DNA of 12,359 nucleotides. Origin: Moraxella lacunata (GTDB lineage: Bacteria; Pseudomonadota; Gammaproteobacteria; Pseudomonadales; Moraxellaceae). The position numbers and the translations under genes are program-made. The notes beneath the pieces are model-generated. The model worked only from the letters and a program-made list of their open reading frames with translations. It was not told the DNA's origin and did no database searches. Positions 6,596 through 12,359 of the stretch are shown here, in pieces (position 1 is the first letter of the stretch; every line of letters begins with the position of its first letter). The DNA lies in assembly GCF_002027545.1 (NCBI RefSeq), contig NZ_MXAN01000047.1:1-12359 (forward strand), written 5' to 3'.

Positions 6596-8792
6596 TCACT
6601 TCATCATAATTTTGTTTACATTTTGGAAAGCCTGAACAGCCAAAAAAGCTATACGACTTACCAGCTTTACTTGTGCCTTGTCGTAATATCAGTTTTTTAC
6701 CACACTTTTTACAATCAAATTCTGATAGATTTTGAGCTGGTTTAGGCTCTTTGGGGACTGGCTTACCGTTTTTATCATTCATCATGTGATTGCAGGGATT
6801 TTCTTTGTCATTCCAGCCACTACAACCCCAAAATAACCCAAATTTACCTGATTTTTGGTACATAGCTCTTCCACATTCAGGGCAGGGACTACTTGGCTTT
6901 TCTTTGGGCGTTGGTTTGGTGTAATTGGCTTTTAGGGCGTTTACCGTTGGTGCAATCGTGGTGTTTTGCATTTGCTCGATAAAAGCATAAACATCTTGCT
7001 CACCCTTGATATTTTGCTGTTGTTCTTCCCAAACGGCAGTCATATCAGGATAGCGGATTTTGTCATCAAGCAAATCATACAAGGCTTTACCCCTGTCTGT
7101 GCTGACAATGGATTTACCCTTTTCAGCCAAATAACCACGCTCAAATAAATTTTTGATAATGGCGGAGCGTGTGGCAGGTGTGCCAATACCACCGTGTTCA
7201 CCCTGTTTTTCTTTGTCCTTGTCTTTTAAAATCTTAGCAAGGCGTGGGTCTTTGACATATTTAGCAACTTTGGTTAAATCCCCAAGTAGGCTTGTCATCG
7301 TGTATAATGCTGGTGGTTTGGTCTCGTGTTCGTTGGCGTGGGCGGTAACGCATTGCCCCATATCACTTGTTTTTAGACTGCGTAAATCCACGCTGGCGAC
7401 ATCATCAGGCAAGGCGACTTCTTCATTGCCTGTATCGTGCGTGTAGAGCTTTTTCCAGCCCATAGCCGTATCCACTCGTGCGGTGGCTTGGAACTGGTAC
7501 GCCACACCGTCCACAATCACATCAAGCATGATTTTGGTCTCATCGTACTCATAGAGTGGGTAGAATTGAGCGATATAATTTCGTGCAATGACTTTGTACA
7601 GGTTTTGCTCTTTTTCACTCAAACTAGACCAATTCCCCACCGTCTGCGTTGGGATAATGGCGTGGTGAGCCGTTACTTTGGCGGAGTTAAATACTCGCCC
7701 TTTTTGGTTTGGGTTGGCGTTGGAGCAAGCACCGCTCATAAGGTCAAAAGTGCCAGCAATGGCAGACAAAACACCGCCAACATCATCAAATTGCTCATCA
7801 CTCAAATACTGACAATCGGAGCGGTTGTAGGTTATCAGGTGGTGCTTCTCACGCAATGATTGTGTGATTGCCATAACATCATCAGGTTTGTAGCCAAACT
7901 TACGGCTGGCTTCCTGTTGCAATTTGAGCAGATTATAGGGCAGGGGAGCTGGCTCTTTTTTATGCTCAGTCTGTGCCACAAGGATTTTTGCAATCTTGCC
8001 AGTCAATAAATTAGCAAGATTTTGAGCAAAATTCTTATCGGTTAATCGCCCATTATCATCTGTGGGGTCTGTGTCTTTGGGTTGATATTTGGCAGTAAAA
8101 ACTACGCCATTGAACGCACAATCGCCTGTAATGGTGTAGTAATAGCTTTTCTTATGGCTGGCATTCTCACGGTCTCTACGCACCACAAGCCCCAAGATTG
8201 GCGTTTGCACTCGCCCAATGTGCCAAGTGTCCCTACTTCCTGTTTTGGCTTGTTCTGACAGGCTATAAGCCCTTGTAAGGTTGTATCCAAATGATTGGTC
8301 GCCAATGGCTCTACTTTCAGCTTTCCAGCCCAAATGCTCAAATTCACTATTTGGGCGTAAATTGGCAAGGGATTTTTGCACAACGGCAGGGGTGTTGTCG
8401 TTAATCAAAACACGCATTACAGGCTTGGTGTTTTTAAAATATCTTAACAACTCATCAACCAGCAACTGACCTTCATCGTCAGGGTCGCCAGCATGAACAA
8501 TGGTCTTTGCTTGCTTTACCAAATCACGGATAACCGCCACTTGCTTTTTCTTGTCGGCAGGGATTTTTCTTGGAGCTGGTAATACTGGCTCAATCGGCAG
8601 GGTGTCCATATCCCAATGCTTGTACTTTTCATCAAGCTCATCAGGGTCTTTTAGGACTAACATATGTCCAAAGCACCAAGTAACCGTATCGCCCTTAACA
8701 GGGTGCTGAAAATAGCCGTCCTTATTCACAAAACCACCACCGAGAGCGGTACAAATGGCTTTTGCCACATCAGGCTTTTCTGCAATATACAC
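6573..8792 (-). CDS. topB: DNA topoisomerase III, 5' end truncated by IS630
   Basis: A type IA topoisomerase that passes single strands of DNA; the mobile-element forms help replication and transfer of the element. The Toprim domain begins at YIAEKPDVAKAI (catalytic Glu near residue 5) and has HAGDPDDEGQLLVDE with the metal-binding aspartates. The active-site tyrosine is Tyr322 in LITYNRSDCQYL. Two C-terminal four-cysteine zinc fingers follow, the first from CPECGRAMYQ to NPC and the second from CKKCGKKL to FPKC. Relatives begin MRL(F/Y)IAEKP, so about two residues and the native start are missing. The only usable start, a GTG at 8790-8792, is the last codon of the IS and lies directly after the transposase TGA with no ribosome binding site. 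Translation may depend on reinitiation, and transcription on the IS. The rest of the protein looks intact. Confidence 0.92.
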   Translation of the reverse strand: MYIAEKPDVAKAICTALGGGFVNKDGYFQHPVKGDTVTWCFGHMLVLKDPDELDEKYKHWDMDTLPIEPVLPAPRKIPADKKKQVAVIRDLVKQAKTIVHAGDPDDEGQLLVDELLRYFKNTKPVMRVLINDNTPAVVQKSLANLRPNSEFEHLGWKAESRAIGDQSFGYNLTRAYSLSEQAKTGSRDTWHIGRVQTPILGLVVRRDRENASHKKSYYYTITGDCAFNGVVFTAKYQPKDTDPTDDNGRLTDKNFAQNLANLLTGKIAKILVAQTEHKKEPAPLPYNLLKLQQEASRKFGYKPDDVMAITQSLREKHHLITYNRSDCQYLSDEQFDDVGGVLSAIAGTFDLMSGACSNANPNQKGRVFNSAKVTAHHAIIPTQTVGNWSSLSEKEQNLYKVIARNYIAQFYPLYEYDETKIMLDVIVDGVAYQFQATARVDTAMGWKKLYTHDTGNEEVALPDDVASVDLRSLKTSDMGQCVTAHANEHETKPPALYTMTSLLGDLTKVAKYVKDPRLAKILKDKDKEKQGEHGGIGTPATRSAIIKNLFERGYLAEKGKSIVSTDRGKALYDLLDDKIRYPDMTAVWEEQQQNIKGEQDVYAFIEQMQNTTIAPTVNALKANYTKPTPKEKPSSPCPECGRAMYQKSGKFGLFWGCSGWNDKENPCNHMMNDKNGKPVPKEPKPAQNLSEFDCKKCGKKLILRQGTSKAGKSYSFFGCSGFPKCKQNYDEVNGVPKYD

Positions 8793-8808
8793 TCAACAAA
8801 CCACAAAA
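8790..8808 (+). repeat. IS630 terminal inverted repeat (left)
   Basis: The sequence CACTCAACAAACCACAAAA reads inward from the TA at 8788-8789. It pairs with the repeat at 9691-9709 over 14 of 19 positions. Its first three bases read as GTG on the minus strand and form the only available start codon for topB. Confidence 0.75.
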
Positions 8809-9251
8809 TCACCACACACCCCCATGTTCCAAAACAACTCATCTAAATCATCAGTCATCCAACCTTGTCTTAAAGAGTTAGCTTGACTCCATTTATACTC
8901 AATGGGGTTTAAATCAGGAGAGTAAGGGGGTAAGAACAATAAACGATGTCCATGTCTGTTTAATAGCTTTTGGATTCTTTTGTTTTTATGAAAAGGAGCA
9001 TTATCCATGACAATCACGCATTTTTGCTTTAATTTTGGAATTAAGGTGTGTTTTAACCAATCATAAACGGTTTGGGTGTTGGTGTGGTGTTTGTGATAAG
9101 ACAAAGCAAACAACTGATTGTGATACAAAGCACCGATGACATTAACCCTTAACCTGCTGTTTTGGTAGTTATGATACAAAATACTGGGCTGACCCATAGG
9201 AGCATATCCATAAGGACGATAAGTGTGTATTTGAAACCCTGACTCATCCAT
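8793..9251 (-). CDS. IS630 transposase, catalytic part (frame B)
   Basis: This frame holds the whole DDE catalytic core: Asp2 in MDESGF, Asp83 in VIVMDNAPFHK and Glu118 in SPDLNPIEYKWSQ. Thirty-four residues separate the second Asp from the Glu, the DD34E spacing typical of IS630/Tc1-mariner relatives. The frame is open upstream of the ATG at 9249-9251 back to the poly-A run near 9346 and reads HPKSDINKQLEYLDKL and VYQEQGHPIIY there, so translation is expected to enter from the N-terminal frame by a -1 shift rather than start here. The TGA at 8793-8795 touches the GTG used for topB. Confidence 0.8.
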   Translation of the reverse strand: MDESGFQIHTYRPYGYAPMGQPSILYHNYQNSRLRVNVIGALYHNQLFALSYHKHHTNTQTVYDWLKHTLIPKLKQKCVIVMDNAPFHKNKRIQKLLNRHGHRLLFLPPYSPDLNPIEYKWSQANSLRQGWMTDDLDELFWNMGVCGDFVVC

Positions 9252-9304
9252 GTAGATGATAGGATGACCTTGCTCTTGATAGACAGTAAGTTTATCTAAA
9301 TACT

Positions 9305-9613
9305 CTAACTGCTTGTTGATGTCTGACTTAGGGTGTACTCTTTTGTTTTTTTACGAGTAATGCCCAATCTTTTTAAAGCTTTGTAAATGCCCATGTCAGT
9401 ACAACCAAAACGTCTTGCTCGCTCATACAGGTAATCATAAGGGTAGTCTTCTACATCTTTGAGTAATGCTTCATCATCTATCTTTTTAGGCTTTACGTCT
9501 TTTGTTGGTTTAATCTCTATGTTTTGTTGCCAGTTTTGTAAGGTACGAGTAGAGACATTAAGTAAAGATGCTACCTTGCGATAAGACATGCCTTTGTCAT
9601 TGATGAGTGCCAA
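9305..9613 (-). CDS. IS630 transposase, N-terminal helix-turn-helix part (frame A), with early stop
   Basis: The frame encodes a DNA-binding helix-turn-helix (GMSYRKVASLLNVSTRTLQNW) and a second helical domain ending ALKRLGITRKKTKE, as in other IS630 transposases. The natural start is probably ATG at 9644-9646: from there the reading is MT, a TAA stop at 9638-9640, then SLDFRKKALALIND. Relatives have an aromatic residue at that place, so a TAT-to-TAA change would explain the stop. Expression is then only possible from a weak internal start such as TTG at 9611-9613. At 9346-9352 the coding strand has A7 followed by C, a slippery run at which a -1 shift joins the catalytic frame. The copy is probably inactive or poorly active. 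Confidence 0.75.
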   Translation of the reverse strand: MALINDKGMSYRKVASLLNVSTRTLQNWQQNIEIKPTKDVKPKKIDDEALLKDVEDYPYDYLYERARRFGCTDMGIYKALKRLGITRKKTKEYTLSQTSTSS

Positions 9614-9690
9614 GGCTTTTTTGCGAAAGTCTAGGGATTAGGTCATGGTATTAGAGTCTTTATTTAATGAATGTTAGGGTATTGTGGCAT

Positions 9691-9709
9691 ATTTGGGGTT
9701 TGGGGGGTG
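9691..9709 (-). repeat. IS630 terminal inverted repeat (right)
   Basis: Reading inward on the minus strand this is CACCCCCCAAACCCCAAAT, directly preceded by the TA at 9710-9711. It matches the left end at 14 of 19 positions, including the terminal CAC and the internal block CAAACC. Confidence 0.75.
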
Positions 9710-9791
9710 TAAAATTATTTTTATTATTTTGATAATAATAAAAAATAGAAAAGTAGTTTTAATTTTTTAAATTGGTTAAAGGGAAGTGTGA

Positions 9792-10264
9792 ATGAAAATA
9801 GATAAAAGCACTTACGTCATTTGGGCGATTTTATTGCCACTATCATTGTTGTTGCATTATGATACCTATAAGGGTTGGATTACTCTTTTGGTGCTTGGGA
9901 TTTGTTTGCTTTTTATGAATATTTTGGAAAAGTATGTCAAAAAAATAAAAAATTACAAGACGAGCAATTTAATATTTTATTTGCCATTATTATCGTCGTA
10001 ACAATACTTTTAACACCAAGATTATCCTATTATTTAGCTCAATATTTTGTTGCCAAAAACCAAAGTAAAATTTGTGGGATTGTCAGTCAAATTAACAAAC
10101 CATCTTGGGGTCATAATACTTTTAATTTAGAAAATAATGCAAGTAATTTTAAATTAAATATTTATGATAATTTATCCATTGACGATAAAGTGTGCATTAC
10201 TTATAATCCCAATGAAAAATGGTATGGCTATGCTTATGTGTTTAAACTTGAAAAACAACCTTAA
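9792..10264 (+). pseudogene. Small three-TM membrane protein, frameshifted at a poly-A run
   Basis: The ATG at 9792 has a good ribosome binding site (GGGAAG, 6 bases upstream) and encodes two hydrophobic segments (about residues 8-24 and 28-43), ending NILEKYVKKIKN before running into a stop at 10001. The next frame, open to 10264, continues with LQDEQFNILFAIIIVVTILL (a third membrane segment) and a soluble C-terminal domain of about 80 residues ending KWYGYAYVFKLEKQP. Adding one A to the run of six at 9947-9952 joins them as KIKKLQDEQF and gives a 157-residue protein. Starting the second frame on its own ATG (9875) would give a poor N-terminus made from out-of-frame membrane sequence. Family not recognised. 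Nine bases separate its stop from the next gene. Confidence 0.6.
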
Positions 10265-10273
10265 TTATTTATT

Positions 10274-10894
10274 ATGCTAAAATCCACCCACGTCCAAATT
10301 CTAAATAAACCTTATTCCCAAATTAAGGACTTAAAGCTCCATTGTCCTGATAAATTAGACACCATTAAGAGTGGTCACAAATCCGCTTGGCAAATTTTTA
10401 AAGCCTTTAATTTGCAGATTTATCAAAACTTACCCAATCATTTTGCCAAACCCCATATCCAAAATTGGTGCAACGGTTGGGAAATCAGACGGCACTTTTT
10501 TGCTTATTATAAATATGAAAATTATCTTGGCAATGCTCCGATTATTGTCGTGATTTTAAATAGGCAAAGGCTGATTGTTGCTTTGACGTGGCATTCTTAT
10601 AAGGCAAACAGCTCAAATAGCACATTGGGGCAATTTAATAACTGGATAAATGAGATTGATTGGGCGGAGTTTGCCGACTTTTATTTTTGGCATAGCCGTG
10701 TTAATGAATATGGCGACTTTCAACAAGCTCATGAATTTGACTATGAAAAAGTAGCGTTAAATGCAGGCGAATTTTACCGCTTGGGCAAATTTATAGATAA
10801 AGATAAGCTGGATGATTTTAGCGATGATGAGCTTGCAGAGTGGGTCGGTCAGACGATTGAGCGGTTAGGCAGAGTGTATGAGTGGTGTCATTAG
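10274..10894 (+). CDS. HI_0552-like protein of unknown function
   Basis: 206 residues, soluble, rich in Trp, Tyr and Phe, with no signal peptide or membrane helix. The N-terminus has a polar region with SGHKSAWQIFKAFNLQIYQ, the middle a hydrophobic beta pair (APIIVVILNRQRLIVALTWHSY), and the C-terminus an acidic helical part (DKDKLDDFSDDELAEWVGQTIERL). The overall pattern resembles the HI_0552 family of small proteobacterial proteins; I recall this by appearance and cannot confirm it. The ATG at 10274 is 9 bases after the preceding stop and has no clear ribosome binding site, so it may be read by coupling to that gene. Its stop overlaps the stop of the convergent membrane gene by 4 bases. Confidence 0.7.
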   Translation: MLKSTHVQILNKPYSQIKDLKLHCPDKLDTIKSGHKSAWQIFKAFNLQIYQNLPNHFAKPHIQNWCNGWEIRRHFFAYYKYENYLGNAPIIVVILNRQRLIVALTWHSYKANSSNSTLGQFNNWINEIDWAEFADFYFWHSRVNEYGDFQQAHEFDYEKVALNAGEFYRLGKFIDKDKLDDFSDDELAEWVGQTIERLGRVYEWCH

Positions 10895-11406
10895 AGCGTG
10901 ATGTCATCAAAGAATTTGGCAAAATGCCGATTGACGATAAATAATGCCAAGCCTTCTATCACAAACAATAACGTCATGATTTTAAAGATAAAATTACCAA
11001 ATTCATTACCAAATCGTGTCAAATAAGTACGGCTGTTGTGGTTGGCAATCTCGGAAAACTCCCAAAATCCCAAAAAATAAATCAACGCCACAACCATAAA
11101 CAGCCAAAAATAAGACGCCTGATTGGGATTTTCTACTGCTTGGGTTTGCAAGGTGTGGCGGTAATGCTTTTTTAGGGCAAATAAAGTCGGTGCGGACAGT
11201 CCGATGAGATGGTGTTTTAGCAGGACTTGCCCGAGCAAAAACAGATAATAAAATGTTAGGGTGTCATATATCCATTTGTTGCCAGCACTACCATTCATGC
11301 CCTTTGCCACAGGAAGTATGCCTGTATAGTCGCTCGGCACAAAAAACAAACTACCAAACAGCAAGCACGGCAAAAGCCCAATGCTTATCACAGGCAAGCA
11401 AAACAT
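10891..11406 (-). CDS. Uncharacterised inner-membrane protein, uncertain start
   Basis: 171 residues with about four hydrophobic segments (roughly residues 3-22, 45-62, 100-116 and 137-157) and a conserved-looking loop SEIANHNSRTYLTRFGNEFG, so a polytopic inner-membrane protein. The ATG at 11404-11406 has no properly spaced ribosome binding site. The frame is open upstream to a TAG near 11466 and the extra codons read convincingly as protein (IWSARPFGFAIYKEMFCL), but contain no ATG, GTG or TTG. An ATG with an AGG site exists at 11454-11456 in another frame, so a one-base shift between it and the IWSARPF segment is likely, either real or a sequence error. It follows tusA on the same strand and may be co-transcribed. 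Function unknown. Confidence 0.6.
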   Translation of the reverse strand: MFCLPVISIGLLPCLLFGSLFFVPSDYTGILPVAKGMNGSAGNKWIYDTLTFYYLFLLGQVLLKHHLIGLSAPTLFALKKHYRHTLQTQAVENPNQASYFWLFMVVALIYFLGFWEFSEIANHNSRTYLTRFGNEFGNFIFKIMTLLFVIEGLALFIVNRHFAKFFDDITL

Positions 11407-11458
11407 CTCTTTATAAATGGCAAACCCAAACGGTCGGGCAGACCAAATACAATCATGT

Positions 11459-11695
11459 CTAGCCTAACTTTTTAACAACCACATAACGATAACTGCCGTC
11501 ATCAAGGGTCTCTTGACTGGCAAGCGTATGCCCCAAATGCCGACAAAAATTGGGAATGTCTCGGGTCGTGGCAGGGTCGGTCGCTAGAATATGAATCTCA
11601 TCGCCCCCTTTGGCAGTGCGAATGCTCTTATGTAGGAGCATGACAGGTTCAGGGCAGATTAGCCCTGTGGTGTCTAGCATAATGGTATCACTCAT
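11459..11695 (-). CDS. tusA: TusA family sulfurtransferase
   Basis: 78 residues with the complete TusA signature: LDTTGLICPEPVM near the N-terminus, with the active cysteine Cys14 followed by P-E-P, then ATDPATTRDIPNFCRHLGH and a C-terminal YRYVVVKK strand. The fold is a small two-layer alpha/beta sandwich. TusA accepts persulfide sulfur from a cysteine desulfurase on its cysteine and passes it to the TusBCD-TusE relay for 2-thiouridine in tRNA, and to other sulfur pathways. The full length matches the family. The ATG at 11693-11695 overlaps the thioesterase stop as ATGA, so the two are translationally coupled. Confidence 0.9.
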   Translation of the reverse strand: MSDTIMLDTTGLICPEPVMLLHKSIRTAKGGDEIHILATDPATTRDIPNFCRHLGHTLASQETLDDGSYRYVVVKKLG

Positions 11696-12150
11696 AGCGG
11701 ACGCCCTTCAAAATCACTTAAAATCTGCCGTTCATCTGCCGTCCATGCTTGCTTGTTGCCGTCTTTGTCGGTGCGGACGATGGTTGCCGTGCCATTGGCA
11801 ACGATGGCTTGTTGGGCGCTGCTGTAATATTCGTACGCCATGCTGAGACTGGTGTTGCCGATTTTGGTGCATTTGACTCCAATCAGGAGCGTGTCAGGAT
11901 AATGCACGGGGCGTAGGTAGTTGCATGATGAACCTGCCAAGATGGTCAAGGTTTCGCCTTTGAACATGGCAAGGGCGTGCAGGTAGCTGATACGAGCGGA
12001 CTCGGAATAACGGTAGTAGGCGACATTATTAACATGGTTAAAGGCATCCATCTCGCCCCATGCCACAGGCTGAACGTGGACGATGGGGTAGTCGTGTAGC
12101 TCGGTGGGTCGGTCGTTGCCTGTGAGTGTGGCGGTGTAGGGATGGGTCAT
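11692..12150 (-). CDS. Acyl-CoA thioesterase, hotdog fold (YbgC/4HBT-like)
   Basis: 152 residues with the 4-hydroxybenzoyl-CoA thioesterase pattern. The motif WGEMDAFNHVNNVAYYRY contains Asp35, the usual catalytic or substrate-orienting acid, and His39-Val-Asn-Asn. The remaining strands follow (LAGSSCNYLRPVHYPDTLLI, then the TKIGNTSLSMAYEYYS strand and NGTATIVRTD). Such enzymes hydrolyse acyl-CoA or aryl-CoA thioesters in the cytoplasm and act as dimers or tetramers; the substrate cannot be read from the sequence. The ATG at 12148-12150 has a strong ribosome binding site, AAAGGA, 8 bases upstream. It is the first gene of an operon with tusA. Confidence 0.88.
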   Translation of the reverse strand: MTHPYTATLTGNDRPTELHDYPIVHVQPVAWGEMDAFNHVNNVAYYRYSESARISYLHALAMFKGETLTILAGSSCNYLRPVHYPDTLLIGVKCTKIGNTSLSMAYEYYSSAQQAIVANGTATIVRTDKDGNKQAWTADERQILSDFEGRPL

Positions 12151-12204
12151 GGGGATGTCCTTTTAAGTTTCAATTTAGCTAAAATGATTAGGGCGTGCCT
12201 ACCC

Positions 12205-12233
12205 TTTATAACACAATTTAAAATTTACAAATA
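12205..12233 (-). promoter_or_regulatory. Possible promoter for the thioesterase-tusA operon
   Basis: On the minus strand a TATAAA (12210 down to 12205) lies about 55 bases upstream of the thioesterase ATG. At a 17-base spacing the -35 position holds TATTTG, a weak match. The surrounding 80 bases are very AT-rich. Only the -10 element is convincing. Confidence 0.3.
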
Positions 12234-12272
12234 TTTTAAAAATAAAATAATGTTTTTGCATGAAAAATGGCT

Positions 12273-12338
12273 ATCCGACCACTTAAATCGTGTAAACTTT
12301 AAGATTTTAACTTAATTTTTTAAATTAAGTGGTCGGAT
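12273..12338. terminator. Long inverted repeat, possible bidirectional terminator
   Basis: Perfect 14-bp arms, ATCCGACCACTTAA at 12273-12286 and TTAAGTGGTCGGAT at 12325-12338, enclose a 38-base loop. On the plus strand the right arm is followed by TGTTTTT and on the minus strand the left arm is followed by AGCCATTTTT, so T-rich tails exist in both directions. The loop is larger than in a typical intrinsic terminator. A second hairpin, CTTAATTT-tt-TAAATTAAG region (12311-12329), shares part of the right arm and could compete with it. It could end transcription of a gene beyond the right edge, or be a mobile repeat. Confidence 0.45.
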
Positions 12339-12359
12339 TGTTTTTCTGCGTCAAAAACT

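Larger units (their letters stand above)
8790..9709. mobile_element. IS630-family insertion sequence, 920 bp
   Basis: The element is bounded by imperfect inverted repeats (14 of 19 positions match) and flanked on each side by TA (8788-8789 and 9710-9711), the target dinucleotide that IS630 elements duplicate. It carries a transposase in two frames on the minus strand, together holding the DDE residues. The left end is fused to topB, removing that gene's start. The sequence after the right end does not contain the missing topB codons: in the topB frame it gives a TAA two codons before YIAEKP when the IS is removed. The copy is therefore not a clean insertion into topB but marks a deletion or recombination boundary. 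Confidence 0.85.

Noticed and set aside
7437..7859. Plus-strand frame of 140 codons inside topB
   Set aside because: It is antisense to a conserved region of topoisomerase III that includes the active-site tyrosine; a shadow of codon bias.
9875..10001. Separate gene starting at ATG 9875
   Set aside because: Its first 25 residues are the out-of-frame reading of a membrane segment in the 9792 frame; a frameshift explains the region better.
1..12359. CRISPR array, tRNA or rRNA genes
   Set aside because: No regularly spaced repeats, and no tRNA cloverleaf or rRNA-like stretch was seen.

Overview
The window looks like a low-GC gammaproteobacterium of the family Moraxellaceae, most likely Moraxella. 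This is an inference from codon style, gene content and recognised protein relatives; no rRNA or marker gene is present to prove it.

Layout. (1) 1-660: three small minus-strand genes, two of them membrane proteins and one a 24-codon ORF, driven by a near-consensus minus-strand promoter at 719-746 with an adjacent 14-bp palindrome. (2) 730-1479: a plus-strand serine resolvase. (3) 1476-8792: a minus-strand accessory cluster typical of conjugative or integrative elements. In transcription order it holds topoisomerase III (topB), a small repeat (beta-solenoid-like) protein, a very acidic small protein, a large zincin/LPD1 - DUF5710 - Toprim primase polyprotein, and a lipoprotein thermonuclease. 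(4) 8790-9709: a 920-bp IS630-family insertion sequence bounded by imperfect 19-bp inverted repeats and TA dinucleotides; it cuts off the first codons of topB. (5) 9792-12150: genes that look chromosomal, namely a small membrane protein, an HI_0552-like protein, an uncharacterised membrane protein, a TusA-like sulfur carrier and a hotdog acyl-CoA thioesterase. (6) 12151-12359: AT-rich intergenic DNA with a 14-bp perfect inverted repeat.

How it fits together. The topB-to-nuclease block would supply DNA topology, priming and nuclease functions to a mobile element. The IS630 copy sits on the border between that block and chromosome-like genes. The sequence beyond the IS does not restore the missing topB start, so the border is better explained by a deletion or rearrangement at the IS than by a simple insertion.

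The most striking property is damage. The large primase polyprotein is split into four reading frames by one- and two-base indels. The thermonuclease is split between its lipoprotein signal peptide and its catalytic domain. The small membrane gene at 9792 is split at a poly-A run, and the transposase has an early stop plus a frame change at an A7 run. Restoring one or two bases at each point gives continuous, family-like proteins. Either the element is decaying or the assembly carries indel errors; the sequence alone cannot decide between these.
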